Shown: positions 27,060 to 35,165, numbered from the stretch's first letter. The stretch is DNA of 64,000 nucleotides from Chitinophagaceae bacterium DXS (GCA_030345135.1 CP128386.1:7115001-7179000); one strand, 5' to 3'. The notes: generated by a model from the sequence alone, not told the origin. Program-made: numbers and translations.

Positions 27060-28271
27060 ATGAGCTTTTTGCAAGATAAAATTTTCAAACTGAAAGGAAA
27101 GGTGCAACATTATGCATGGGGTGGATTTTCTTATATTCCTTCCTGGCTTGGTGAAGAAAACAAGGATAACAAGCCTTATGCTGAATACTGGATGGGTGCA
27201 CATCCTTCAGCTCCGTCGGAAATTCAAACACCTAACGGAACGCTTTCCCTGGATGTACTGATTAAGGATTACCCGGAGGAATTTATCGGAGAAAAGGTTC
27301 AAAAGCAATTCGGAGAACTTCCGTATTTGTTTAAAATACTTGATGTACATGAAATGCTAAGTATCCAGGTACATCCCACCAAAGAAGAAGCAGAAAAAGG
27401 ATTTGCGGCAGAGGAAACAGTAGGCGTTCCACTGAATGCACCAAACCGAAACTATAAAGATAAAAATCACAAACCTGAGGTGATGGTTGCGCTCAGTGAG
27501 TTTTGGCTGTTACACGGCTTTAAACCCAAAGACGAATTAATGATCACTTTAAAGACTATTGCTGAGTTTGCGGAGCTTGAAGAGCTGTTCCTTGAAAAGA
27601 GCTACAAAGGATTATATCAACATGTAATGGAACTGCCACAGGATAAGGTGGATGAAATTCTGCGCCCGCTGGTTGAAAAGGAATTAAAAAGAAAAGCGAG
27701 TGGAGATTTATCCAAGGATGAGCCCGGCTGGTGGGTTTGCAAGCTGTTTGATGGTAAGGAAGACTCAATTAGTTCAATTGATCGCGGTGTATTTTCCATT
27801 TACTTTTTCAATATTGTAAAGGCGGAGCAGGGCGAAGCTGTTTTCCAGGGAGCCGGAATTCCTCATGCTTACCTTGAGGGGCAAAATGTGGAACTAATGG
27901 CTAATAGCGACAACGTTCTTCGCGGCGGCCTTACACCGAAACACGTGGATGTTCCGGAATTGCTTAAACACACAACTTTTCAGGGCATTGATCCTCATCT
28001 GATGAAGGGAAAAGATACCAATGGCGAAAAGGTTTACAATTGCCCGGTTCCTGATTTCGGCATTAGCAAAATTGAACTTTCCGGAGACCAGACCTATTCG
28101 GGCAAGGCCTCCTCACTGGAGATCATAGTTGTAATTGACGGTGAACTTACCGTTGCGGGCGCAAACTCCGTGGAAGCGAAAAAAGGTGAAGCGTTAGCCA
28201 TTTTGCAGGGCGAAAGCTATACCATTTCCACCGGCAGCCGCGTGCTGGCATATAAGGCCTTTGTTCCATAA
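27060..28271 (+). CDS. manA: Mannose-6-phosphate isomerase, class I
   Basis: The 403-residue enzyme shows the type I PMI cupin motifs: VQHYAWGG near the start, LSIQVHPTKEEA (zinc ligands Gln and His), HKPEVMVALSEF (Glu ligand), IPHAYLEGQNVELMANSDNVLRGGLTPKHVDV (His and Arg of the active site). It interconverts mannose-6-phosphate and fructose-6-phosphate in the cytoplasm, feeding GDP-mannose synthesis. It is divergent from yraN. The promoter of the next gene lies in its 3' end. Confidence 0.95.
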   Translation: MSFLQDKIFKLKGKVQHYAWGGFSYIPSWLGEENKDNKPYAEYWMGAHPSAPSEIQTPNGTLSLDVLIKDYPEEFIGEKVQKQFGELPYLFKILDVHEMLSIQVHPTKEEAEKGFAAEETVGVPLNAPNRNYKDKNHKPEVMVALSEFWLLHGFKPKDELMITLKTIAEFAELEELFLEKSYKGLYQHVMELPQDKVDEILRPLVEKELKRKASGDLSKDEPGWWVCKLFDGKEDSISSIDRGVFSIYFFNIVKAEQGEAVFQGAGIPHAYLEGQNVELMANSDNVLRGGLTPKHVDVPELLKHTTFQGIDPHLMKGKDTNGEKVYNCPVPDFGISKIELSGDQTYSGKASSLEIIVVIDGELTVAGANSVEAKKGEALAILQGESYTISTGSRVLAYKAFVP

Positions 28272-28290
28272 CAATTAAAACTTATTTTTG
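28260..28290 (+). promoter_or_regulatory. Full Bacteroidota promoter before the DUF6580 gene
   Basis: TTTG at 28260-28263, 19 bases, then TATTTTTG at 28283-28290 match the -33/-7 consensus with the classic spacing. The -33 box overlaps the last codons of manA, and the ATG is 52 bases downstream of the -7 box. Confidence 0.75.
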
Positions 28291-28341
28291 TGTTCCGGTT
28301 TTTATACATATCCTGAACGCTGACAACTAAAAAATAGACAA

Positions 28342-28920
28342 ATGAAAGTTTCAAAATCCGTTATCATAGCACTTGTTTTGCTTGTATTGGTTGCTTCCTT
28401 ATACAGAGTTTTGCCAACAAGGCAATACGGTTTTGCACCTCAGTACGCTATGGCCATTTTTGGAGGCGCCTTGTTTGTGAAAAACAAAAAATGGGCGTTC
28501 ATCCTTCCAATAGTATCCATGTTTATCAGTGACCTCTTATACCAGGTATTGTATATAAATGGCTTATCACCCATATACGGTTTTTATGAGGGTCAATGGC
28601 AGAACTACCTGTTATTTGCCGGTCTGACTACAATTGGTTTTTTAATTAAAAAGATAAACGTAGTGAATGTGCTGGTAGCTTCAGTGGCGTCTCCGACTGT
28701 ATACTTTATTTTATCAAACTTCATCGTTTGGTCTGGCTGGACAGGAACAAGAGGACTGAACCGTCCGAGAACATTTGAAGGTTTGATGATGTGCTACTCA
28801 GACGCATTACCATTCTACCCCAGCAGCGTATATGCTACATTGTTTTTCTCCACTGTTTTGTTTGGAGGGTATTACCTGGTTAAGCATTACACACAGGCTA
28901 AAAACACGCAATTAGCATAG
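28342..28920 (+). CDS. DUF6580 family membrane protein, putative transporter
   Basis: The 192-residue protein has five to six hydrophobic segments and the pattern of the Bacteroidota DUF6580 family, sometimes called a putative vitamin-type transporter: RVLPTRQYGFAPQYAMAIFGGALFVKNKKWAFILPIVSMFISDLLYQVLY near the N-terminus and a C-terminal F-SNFIVWSGWTG...GLMMCYSDALPFYPSSVYATLFF. Transport is predicted only from membrane topology. It has its own promoter and a strong terminator. Confidence 0.85.
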   Translation: MKVSKSVIIALVLLVLVASLYRVLPTRQYGFAPQYAMAIFGGALFVKNKKWAFILPIVSMFISDLLYQVLYINGLSPIYGFYEGQWQNYLLFAGLTTIGFLIKKINVVNVLVASVASPTVYFILSNFIVWSGWTGTRGLNRPRTFEGLMMCYSDALPFYPSSVYATLFFSTVLFGGYYLVKHYTQAKNTQLA

Positions 28921-28945
28921 CGAATAAAGAGATATTTATATTATC

Positions 28946-28973
28946 ATCCCGGGAGTTTCTTCCGGGATTTTTA
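28946..28973 (+). terminator. Terminator of the DUF6580 gene
   Basis: Perfect stem ATCCCGG (28946-28952) / CCGGGAT (28962-28968) followed by T residues. Confidence 0.88.
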
Positions 28974-29071
28974 TTTGTAGAATATTGGAGCTTGGAACGA
29001 TTAAGAAGTGAATAATGAATGGTCAATCAATGTCGTTGAAATAAGAACTAAAGTTGTTTATAATTCATGGA

Positions 29072-29097
29072 AGGCGGCCTTTTAAGCCGCTTTTTTC
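29072..29097. terminator. Hairpin terminator beside the attachment site
   Basis: Stem GCGGC (29074-29078) / GCCGC (29086-29090) with a seven-base loop and then six T. It belongs to no visible gene; it may have ended transcription of the gene once present at the prophage insertion point. Confidence 0.65.
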
Positions 29098-29123
29098 GAT
29101 CGAATCTTCTATTCGGCCTTATG

Positions 29124-29143
29124 TGGTGACCTCGTCAGGATTC
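29124..29143 (-). other. tRNA 3'-end fragment, likely attL of the prophage
   Basis: On the minus strand the 20 bases read as T-loop end GAAT, T-stem CCTGA, acceptor strand CGAGGTC, discriminator A and CCA: exactly the last 20 positions of a tRNA gene. The rest of a tRNA (TCAGG stem, anticodon and D arms) is missing next to it. Phage attachment sites in tRNA 3' ends leave such fragments. I place the left prophage boundary here. Confidence 0.65.
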
Positions 29144-29208
29144 AGAAATAACGCCTAATTAATTCAAAATCAATATGTTTTTATAAAGTGTTGCGGTAAT
29201 CGCAACTG

Positions 29209-29508
29209 TTATTTTGTTTTACCTTTCTTGCCTTTGATTTTTTCCGACTCGATAAGTCTTATTCCCTCTTTTATTAGTTCAATTCCAGAGGCTTCATTTG
29301 AGCCTGTTCTTGTTTTTGAAAGACCCAGAATCCAGTCAGTTGACACGTCTGTTATCTCTGCCGCTTTTACAATCTGTTCAATCGTAAATCCACGTTTGCC
29401 GCTTTCAACTTCGATCAAATTGCTTTGTCGGATCCCGATCAGCTCACACCATTCTTTCTTAGTTGCTGCAACGTCACTTCCAACTGCCTCTTTCATCAGC
29501 TGCAGCAT
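29209..29508 (-). CDS. XRE family HTH regulator
   Basis: The product has one helix-turn-helix: KKEWCELIGIRQSNLIEVESGKRGFTIEQIVKAAEITDVSTDWILGLS, with the XRE pattern of recognition helix and ESGKR. I use the ATG at 29508 (99 residues); TTG starts at 29541 (giving LSTELKIWNTR) or 29586 are possible, the last overlapping the divergent gene. A Lys-rich tail (EKIKGKKGKTK) ends the protein. It is the leftmost prophage gene and may control the arm or an excision function. Confidence 0.75.
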   Translation of the reverse strand: MLQLMKEAVGSDVAATKKEWCELIGIRQSNLIEVESGKRGFTIEQIVKAAEITDVSTDWILGLSKTRTGSNEASGIELIKEGIRLIESEKIKGKKGKTK

Positions 29509-29578
29509 GCGTGTGTTCCATATTTTTAACTCTGTACTCAATATGAATATTTTATTACTTTTATAGTAAATTACGATT

Positions 29579-29899
29579 ATGCTCAATCTGCAATTCGATA
29601 CGCAATCTTATATTGATCATGCAAAGCGCGCCTTGGACCTGTTTAATCAACTCAAAGCGCACATTGAATTTGCGAATCCTCATTTCAAAGCTGATATCAT
29701 GTTAAAATTCGAAAATGGGCAAACTGCTCACAAGTGCGAATTTTCTTTGTCATATCCTTTACTACACGATACCGATGAGTTCAGAGCCAAACATCCTCAA
29801 AGATTTACACCGCTTAAGGACTATCAAGGGCTACCACTTATCGAAGTTTCTGGGACAGTTCAGAAATTAAATCGGCCCACAGATCAAAAGGTTCCATAA
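29579..29899 (+). CDS. Hypothetical prophage protein (106 aa)
   Basis: No family recognised. The soluble protein starts with amphipathic helices (SYIDHAKRALDLFNQLKAHIEF), then strands with conserved-looking polar residues. It is divergent from the XRE gene and convergent with the 130-residue gene, overlapping the end of that gene by 62 bases. This amount of antisense overlap makes one of the two ends less sure. Confidence 0.55.
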   Translation: MLNLQFDTQSYIDHAKRALDLFNQLKAHIEFANPHFKADIMLKFENGQTAHKCEFSLSYPLLHDTDEFRAKHPQRFTPLKDYQGLPLIEVSGTVQKLNRPTDQKVP

Positions 29900-30230
29900 A
29901 TTCTGGCATTGGTAAGCTTTCACCAACACTCGCAAATCCATCTGTCAATAAAGCCAAAAAGTTTTGCTTTGATACTTCGTATGCTAAGCTCAAATCGAAT
30001 ATATTATAGTTTGCCGCGCCAGTTCCAAACCTATCTTCCGCGAGAAGATTAAAGAAGACGTTTGTCCCGTTTAAAATTATATATTTCCATCTAAAGCAAA
30101 TTCCTGTAGGCATACGATCTTCACCATAAGTTATAACAGCACGAAAGCTTGCATCAGGATCCGATGCCATCCATCTATTTTCTGGATGATGTTCAAAATG
30201 CCTTAGAGTAATGTTTGATTTCAACTTCAT
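29838..30230 (-). CDS. Hypothetical prophage protein (130 aa)
   Basis: No family recognised. The soluble product is rich in aromatic residues (FRAVITYGEDRMPTGICFRWKYIILNGTNVFFNLL) and ends with an acidic helical stretch (EFMEPFDLWADLISELSQKL). It forms a minus-strand series with the membrane coiled-coil and OLD-like genes but is 89 bases below the former. A role in the same accessory module is possible; nothing proves it. Confidence 0.6.
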   Translation of the reverse strand: MKLKSNITLRHFEHHPENRWMASDPDASFRAVITYGEDRMPTGICFRWKYIILNGTNVFFNLLAEDRFGTGAANYNIFDLSLAYEVSKQNFLALLTDGFASVGESLPMPEFMEPFDLWADLISELSQKLR

Positions 30231-30319
30231 TGCGTGTAATCAATTTGATTCCTTAATTGCTTTTTAGTTCATTTGTAGCTGATCTTTTCAGGCTTTTCCA
30301 CTTGGAATCAACGTTGCAT

Positions 30320-31207
30320 TTATTTACCATCAAAAAGTGAATTCGCCTGAGGTGGGTTGTGAGTAGGAAGGCCGTTTCCGGTCTTTAATTCTAGCTCTAC
30401 GCTTCGGATGCCATTTAATGATCCTTTTAATGAACGATGATTTTGTCTTTCCAGATAATAGACCCATTGTTCACCCTGTTGCCCGTGATGCCCAACTATT
30501 ACAACTTTCCCGCGGTTGATATCATAGTGAAAATAATCGATAGTTAGATACAGGTTGTTTTTCGTGTTCTCAAAACGTTTGTAAACATATTGGTCTCGAA
30601 ATTCGAGTAATGACAGTTCTGCATCTGGTCTTAGTCTGCCTATGATTGGCTTTTCTGAAGCTGGTTCCTCACGGTATTGCCATTCTCCCGCCATTATGTA
30701 ATAGCCGAATTCTTGATCATAACGGGAAATTTGATCCTTTAGCCTGTTGATTTCGGCCTCAAGCTCCATTTTCTGTGTCTTAAATTGTTCGTTTTGGCTA
30801 ATGCTTTCTCGCTCATCTTGAATTACATTTTCAAGAAGTGAGGTTCTTTTTTTATATTCATTTCTTAAAGCCAAATATTTTCCTATTGGCACCGATCCGT
30901 CTTTTCTAATTGCTAGATTCCAGTTTGTACTCCAGTTGTTAATATATGAATTGAACGCATGGATACATGTTCGGATATATGGAAACCCAAAAGTATAAAC
31001 CGAGGCACTAACTAACGGCCAAAGGTATTTCGTCTTCCAATTGCCAGTCTGCAGAATCAAATTGAAGACCTCAGATGCAGAATTCATGTAAAAAATACCA
31101 ACTGGAATTCGCCAATTAAAAATCAGCCAAGCTATTAGAGCTGAACTGATAAAAGGATTTGACAGACGATCCTTGATTGCGTTAAAAAAATCTGTCACTT
31201 TATCCAT
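30320..31207 (-). CDS. Membrane-anchored coiled-coil protein next to OLD-like gene
   Basis: The 295-residue protein starts with DKVTDFFNAIKDRLSNPFISS, then two hydrophobic segments (about 22-42 and 62-85). A cytoplasmic coiled coil follows (about 115-170, with KKRTSLLENVIQDERES and QKMELEAEINRLKDQIS). A strand-rich C-terminal domain (about 175-285) ends it. Proteins with this N-terminal DRLSNPF...AWLIFNW pattern occur in many bacteria without known function. It lies 83 bases downstream of the OLD-like ATPase on the same strand and may be its membrane effector or sensor. Confidence 0.7.
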   Translation of the reverse strand: MDKVTDFFNAIKDRLSNPFISSALIAWLIFNWRIPVGIFYMNSASEVFNLILQTGNWKTKYLWPLVSASVYTFGFPYIRTCIHAFNSYINNWSTNWNLAIRKDGSVPIGKYLALRNEYKKRTSLLENVIQDERESISQNEQFKTQKMELEAEINRLKDQISRYDQEFGYYIMAGEWQYREEPASEKPIIGRLRPDAELSLLEFRDQYVYKRFENTKNNLYLTIDYFHYDINRGKVVIVGHHGQQGEQWVYYLERQNHRSLKGSLNGIRSVELELKTGNGLPTHNPPQANSLFDGK

Positions 31208-31290
31208 TGATTAGCGGTTGTTGAAAAATCAGGTAATTATTTGCATCCCTTCTGTTCCGGATAGATATCTTAAATAGGTGCTGAAAATAG

Positions 31291-32973
31291 TTATTCAATA
31301 TCAGACAGTAGTCTATCAATTTCATTATTTATGTTTTCAAACACTTTTCGTTGAACTTCAACGCCCAGCTCATCACAAACGAAGTCACACAGCCGCCTTT
31401 TGTTTAAAGTCGATATTGATTTAGGAGCTCCATATTCATCTGTCGAGTTGGATGTATTATAAAAACCTTGACGAACTAGATCAAAATCGGGAATCTCCTC
31501 CACTTTAAGTAAATTTTCTATCCCGATTTTATAGATGGTGTTTGTGTCATTTTTGGACATTCGTCTCGTTAGCAAGTTGCCATTTGCATCCTCTGGCTTA
31601 TTCGTGTCACTGTCATAAAGCAAGATAATTTTTGAAGTAGCATGGTCTATGTTTGCATTAAAGAATGATTTAGCCTGGTTAAGGGCATTGTCACCGGTGT
31701 TTTCGGCTTGTCCTCTATCATTAAGTTTTCCTATCCAGGAAAATTTTATTGACTGATCTCGCTTGTTAAAGATTTCTAAGCATTTATTAAAATATTGCTC
31801 ATCCGTTTCTCCCTCAACAAAAACTACTGCTTTCCCATCCAGAAGAATACTTGCCAAATTAAAGGCCTTTTGAATTAATTTCTCGTTTGACCAGGTGAAA
31901 AACTTAGGGTCAGTTGCTGCAACTATCTTCCCTTGATTATTTTTTTCCAAAACGATCACTTTGTCTTCTATCCGTTTGGAATTATGCACCACAAAGGGTG
32001 AATGTGTTGTTACAATTAGCTGCGATGTCTGGACTCCTTCATCAGTCGTAAAAAGTTTTCTAAAGAAGTTCATAATTTCCAGTTGCCATCGTGGATGTAG
32101 ACTGGTTTCTGGTTCATCAACTAAGACAACTGCACCCTTCGTCAAATTGTAATCTTTTAAAAGAAAGCTTCCTCGGAAAACAATCTGCTTTTCACCTGAA
32201 CTTAATTGTTCAATGGTCATCGTCTTTCCGTTCTCCTCAAATACGATCTTTTTTCCTTGTTCCCCATTTTGGATTCCAACAAAGCGTTTGTTTGGAAAAA
32301 TTGAATGAAACGCGTTGGTAAATCTACGAGTTCTAATATTCATTTTGCTTTCGTCGATTGGCTGACCAACATGCTCTTTTGCCCAGTTTGTAAATTCTAT
32401 CGCATCCGAATTTTGGATATCAACTAATAACTGAGCAATCTCGGTTGATAATTTACTGTTGGATCTTTGGCTTCCATTATGAGCTCTATCTACGTCCGCG
32501 TTTGTTACACTTTTAATGGACTGGGGATTAAAATTGATTTCAACATCTGAATATATTGATCGTAAAATGATAGTGTCGCGGCGGACCAGGGTACCATCGC
32601 CCAATAGGATGCTCCCATCTTTAGTTTTACCGTATATTTTTATTTGCTCATAGTTATTAATTGGCCTGCAGCTTTTGACAATTGTAAGAATGTTTGTCAG
32701 TCCTTCCCGGGCAAAAGCGGAATTAGACGCTTGTAATGATTGCATCTCAATCGGGCTAAATTCAAATTCAGCCGTAATAACAGTTGGGCTATCGATTGCG
32801 GTAATGGCCAAATGTGTAAATTCATAGATTTCACTTAGAAGTACGGATTTGCCCGTTCCATTTTCCCCAGCTATAATGATATTGTTAACACTATTTCCAT
32901 TTTCGTCGATAAAGTTAACATTCAAATCACCAAGAACAGGGTGTTTGTCAAATTGGATATGACGAATTTTCAT
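31291..32973 (-). CDS. OLD-like AAA ATPase with TOPRIM domain
   Basis: The 560-residue protein has an ABC/SMC-type ATPase: Walker A GENGTGKS (about 36-43), signature LSSGEKQIVF, Walker B VVLVDEPETSLHP, and the STHSPF-like His switch IVTTHSPFVVHN. The C-terminal part has TOPRIM features: FVEGETDEQYF and an acidic LLYDSDTNK block. This is the layout of OLD-family nucleases (P2 Old, Gabija GajA relatives), many of which protect against other phages. The gene sits in the lysogenic arm where such cargo is expected. Activity is inferred from motifs. Confidence 0.85.
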   Translation of the reverse strand: MKIRHIQFDKHPVLGDLNVNFIDENGNSVNNIIIAGENGTGKSVLLSEIYEFTHLAITAIDSPTVITAEFEFSPIEMQSLQASNSAFAREGLTNILTIVKSCRPINNYEQIKIYGKTKDGSILLGDGTLVRRDTIILRSIYSDVEINFNPQSIKSVTNADVDRAHNGSQRSNSKLSTEIAQLLVDIQNSDAIEFTNWAKEHVGQPIDESKMNIRTRRFTNAFHSIFPNKRFVGIQNGEQGKKIVFEENGKTMTIEQLSSGEKQIVFRGSFLLKDYNLTKGAVVLVDEPETSLHPRWQLEIMNFFRKLFTTDEGVQTSQLIVTTHSPFVVHNSKRIEDKVIVLEKNNQGKIVAATDPKFFTWSNEKLIQKAFNLASILLDGKAVVFVEGETDEQYFNKCLEIFNKRDQSIKFSWIGKLNDRGQAENTGDNALNQAKSFFNANIDHATSKIILLYDSDTNKPEDANGNLLTRRMSKNDTNTIYKIGIENLLKVEEIPDFDLVRQGFYNTSNSTDEYGAPKSISTLNKRRLCDFVCDELGVEVQRKVFENINNEIDRLLSDIE

Positions 32974-33088
32974 ACTTAAAAGATTGGTTTTTGTTACTGT
33001 GATGACTAAGGATAAAAAGACAATCTATCGCAGGTCTCGAACAACTCTGTCGGCCGACGTATAATGCGTATCCAATGGAACATTAAGG

Positions 33089-33553
33089 TCAAGCGAGCCA
33101 TTTAAGTAATAAAGCGAAAATTCCAATCACAATTGCAGCGGCAATAACTCCTATGATAGTTAGTTGCCTGTCGTTAGTCTTTAAAAACTTATAGGCGGCA
33201 TGGACATCCGAGCTTCTTTGACGCTCAGGAGTATTTGCTAAATAAATTTCCTCAGCGTAAGAAAAGTCTTTGCTTTCGTACGCATGATAAAATTCGTTTT
33301 TCCATTCATTGTATTTCTGGATGTCCTCACGCATGCTTTCTGCCTCAGTTTGTTTATGCAGCTTCTCTGGATTCCATTTATTTCCGCATGATAAGCATGT
33401 AATATCAATATCAGAACTGCCATGAAAGCCTGCAAGTAAACCCACTCCGCCAGTTAAAAAAGCGCCAGCGACACCTTTCGTTGCACTATATCCTTTCTTC
33501 TGGGCAGTCAATTGAGTAGATCCGCATTTTGGACATTTGATTTCGTTGGTCAT
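33089..33553 (-). CDS. Zinc-ribbon protein with C-terminal membrane anchor
   Basis: The N-terminus carries two CxxC pairs (CPKCGSTQLTAQ and CLSCGNKW), separated by a Gly-rich hydrophobic stretch (GVAGAFLTGGVGLLAGF). A helical middle region follows, and one membrane helix closes the protein (TIIGVIAAAIVIGIFALLLKWL). It stands between the repressor and the OLD-like gene on the same strand, so it is probably expressed from the prophage as a lysogenic gene. The function is unknown; superinfection exclusion would fit the position. Confidence 0.72.
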   Translation of the reverse strand: MTNEIKCPKCGSTQLTAQKKGYSATKGVAGAFLTGGVGLLAGFHGSSDIDITCLSCGNKWNPEKLHKQTEAESMREDIQKYNEWKNEFYHAYESKDFSYAEEIYLANTPERQRSSDVHAAYKFLKTNDRQLTIIGVIAAAIVIGIFALLLKWLA

Positions 33554-33598
33554 CGGGTGAAGTTTTTTTAAAGTTTTAAAATTGATCGTAAATCCTTT

Positions 33599-34306
33599 CT
33601 ATATATGTATCTCAAACTTCTTTGGCGGAGCCATCTCCCAGTCCATCTTTCTTTTCACAAGCCACAACTCTCTAATATCTCCCATATGCAACCCAAATTG
33701 CGGGAAGAATTCTTCGTTGTCACTAATGGCAACAAACTCACTGTCGCTTTTTCGGTAAAGTCGTTTGAGCATAACTCTGTCTTCTGTTACTATTACGTAC
33801 ACGTAATAGTTGGGGACTTGGGCGTAAGAATCTTTTTCAACTAACTCTCCTAAAACGTGGTAGCCGTGTTTTAAAGTGGGTTCCATGCTTTCTCCATCAA
33901 CCTCGAAAATTCTATACTTGTCTCCCCGGTAAGGCATTCCTGGGATGTAGATTTTCTGTAGGGATTTCACGAATACTGGATTAAAGTAGTGCTTCGAGTA
34001 ACCTGCTTGAGCACCTATGGGTACGTATGTAATTCCTTCTAGTTCCGGATTAGTTTCAATCTTGGGTTTGCGGATAGACTTTTGATCCGCAGTCTCTAAG
34101 TCGTCTGTTTTTGGTGTTTCGTCAGAATCTGATGTTTTAATGAAATTCAACAATTTTACAGTGTCTTCACCTTTAGGCTTTGTCCCCTTGCTTTTCCATT
34201 GATATATGCGATCCTGAGGAATGTCAAGCATTTCGGAAGCTTTAACCACGGAAATTTTTCTTTTTTTCAAGAGCGTAAAGAACTGATCTAGAATGTTAGA
34301 TTCCAT
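33599..34306 (-). CDS. Prophage repressor: HTH plus S24 peptidase (CI/LexA-like)
   Basis: The N-terminal HTH (ISVVKASEMLDIPQDRIYQWKSKG, about 18-41) is followed by a linker and the S24 domain. The self-cleavage site fits Ala101-Gly102 (IGAQAGYS), the nucleophile is Ser140 (DGESMEPT), and the general base is Lys181 (VMLKRLY). It should keep the prophage silent and be cleaved with RecA help after DNA damage. It is divergent from the small Cro-like gene over a shared operator region. Confidence 0.92.
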   Translation of the reverse strand: MESNILDQFFTLLKKRKISVVKASEMLDIPQDRIYQWKSKGTKPKGEDTVKLLNFIKTSDSDETPKTDDLETADQKSIRKPKIETNPELEGITYVPIGAQAGYSKHYFNPVFVKSLQKIYIPGMPYRGDKYRIFEVDGESMEPTLKHGYHVLGELVEKDSYAQVPNYYVYVIVTEDRVMLKRLYRKSDSEFVAISDNEEFFPQFGLHMGDIRELWLVKRKMDWEMAPPKKFEIHI

Positions 34307-34322
34307 TAATGCAATAATGTTT

Positions 34323-34330
34323 CAAAAATA
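34323..34330 (-). promoter_or_regulatory. Repressor promoter -7 element
   Basis: Minus strand TATTTTTG matches TAnnTTTG fully, 17 bases above the repressor ATG. The TCAGA operator half-sites lie just upstream of it. Confidence 0.6.
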
Positions 34331-34343
34331 AATTAAGTAAAAC

Positions 34344-34402
34344 ATCAGATTTTTCTTTGAAATTCTGATAAATGTCAGATATTTGTGTTGTCATTGTGAC
34401 AA
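34344..34402. promoter_or_regulatory. Lysis-lysogeny operator region
   Basis: Three TCAGA half-sites occur: ATCAGA at 34344, inverted TCTGAT at 34364 and TCAGAT at 34375. The last two form the inverted repeat TCTGA-N6-TCAGA. A perfect 15-base palindrome TTGTCA-TTG-TGACAA follows at 34388-34402. The two site types could be bound by the repressor and the Cro-like protein, respectively; that is inference. Confidence 0.6.
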
Positions 34403-34422
34403 ACCAAAATAACAATAAAAAA

Positions 34423-34656
34423 ATGGCAAAACAAAGAATATCAGATAAGGCAATAACGGCAATTCGCCAGGATAACGGATTGTGTGCGGCAGTTTGTGAT
34501 GCTATTGGAATTAAGGTTATCTCAATAGATCGATATATAAGAAGAATGTCAAATAGTTTGACATCACATCATGTAGTAAAAATTATTGCTGACAGGACGG
34601 GTCTTTCGATTGAAGAGATATTAGAAGATCGGGCCGAATTGTCTACAAATGTATAA
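34423..34656 (+). CDS. Small Cro-like DNA-binding protein
   Basis: The ATG at 34423 gives 77 residues; starting at 34372 would place coding sequence over the operator. The middle (AAVCDAIGIKVISIDRYIRRMSNSLTSHHVVKIIADRTGLSIEEIL) suits a helix-turn-helix fold. Its place, first and divergent from the S24 repressor, is that of Cro. Its stop overlaps the next start (ATGTATAA, 34649-34656), so the two genes are translationally coupled. Confidence 0.72.
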   Translation: MAKQRISDKAITAIRQDNGLCAAVCDAIGIKVISIDRYIRRMSNSLTSHHVVKIIADRTGLSIEEILEDRAELSTNV

Positions 34657-35041
34657 AGCAAAATTCCAAAACGCAACATTAAAATTTCCTGATATGGCTT
34701 ATGGGTTTTCTGACTATATAGCAATTCTACTGAATTCAGACAATACGGAATTAGTAAACAAAGGGGTTCGATTCTCGATTGTTCATGCTTCAATCCAATC
34801 TCTTAAATCATTAAACACAGAGTGTGCATCGAAAGAGGTAAGAGACCGAATTGACAAGATTTCTCTCAAAGCATTAGACTACTTAGAAGCAAATATTGAT
34901 ACAATAATGACTGTCTCGAAGGACAATATCAATGATAAGCCTTCCCAAGCTCAGCAGGGGTTTTTCCGGGCCGTAGAGGCTTTTTTTCAAGCGCTGAAAC
35001 CGGAACGGTTAACTGAGAAAAGCCACCAGCCTGATTCTTAG
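34649..35041 (+). CDS. Early hypothetical protein (130 aa)
   Basis: No family recognised. The protein is mainly helical (KGVRFSIVHASIQSLKSL, KEVRDRIDKISLKALDYLEANIDTIMTV), with a polar C-terminal tail. It overlaps the Cro-like gene by eight bases and belongs to the early transcript. Its last 113 bases are antisense to the 78-residue gene at 34929-35165. Confidence 0.68.
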   Translation: MYKAKFQNATLKFPDMAYGFSDYIAILLNSDNTELVNKGVRFSIVHASIQSLKSLNTECASKEVRDRIDKISLKALDYLEANIDTIMTVSKDNINDKPSQAQQGFFRAVEAFFQALKPERLTEKSHQPDS

Positions 35042-35165
35042 ACAGTATTAAAGCAAAGTCGCCTGTTTTTAATGACGGTATACCATCGGCTAAAAACGCG
35101 GTGAGGGTTACAGGAAGTCCTTTGAATAACACTTCCTCCATGATCTGAAATAATTGAACTGACAT
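34929..35165 (-). CDS. Antisense small protein (78 aa) with its own promoter
   Basis: No family recognised. The composition looks like a folded protein rather than a mirror frame (VQLFQIMEEVLFKGLPVTLTAFLADG, GDFALILSKNQAGGFSQLTVP). A full -7 element TATCTTTG lies 26 bases above the ATG. It is convergent with, and overlaps by 113 bases, the early 130-residue gene. It could be a lysogenic gene or a natural antisense control of early transcription. Confidence 0.55.
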   Translation of the reverse strand: MSVQLFQIMEEVLFKGLPVTLTAFLADGIPSLKTGDFALILSKNQAGGFSQLTVPVSALEKKPLRPGKTPAELGKAYH

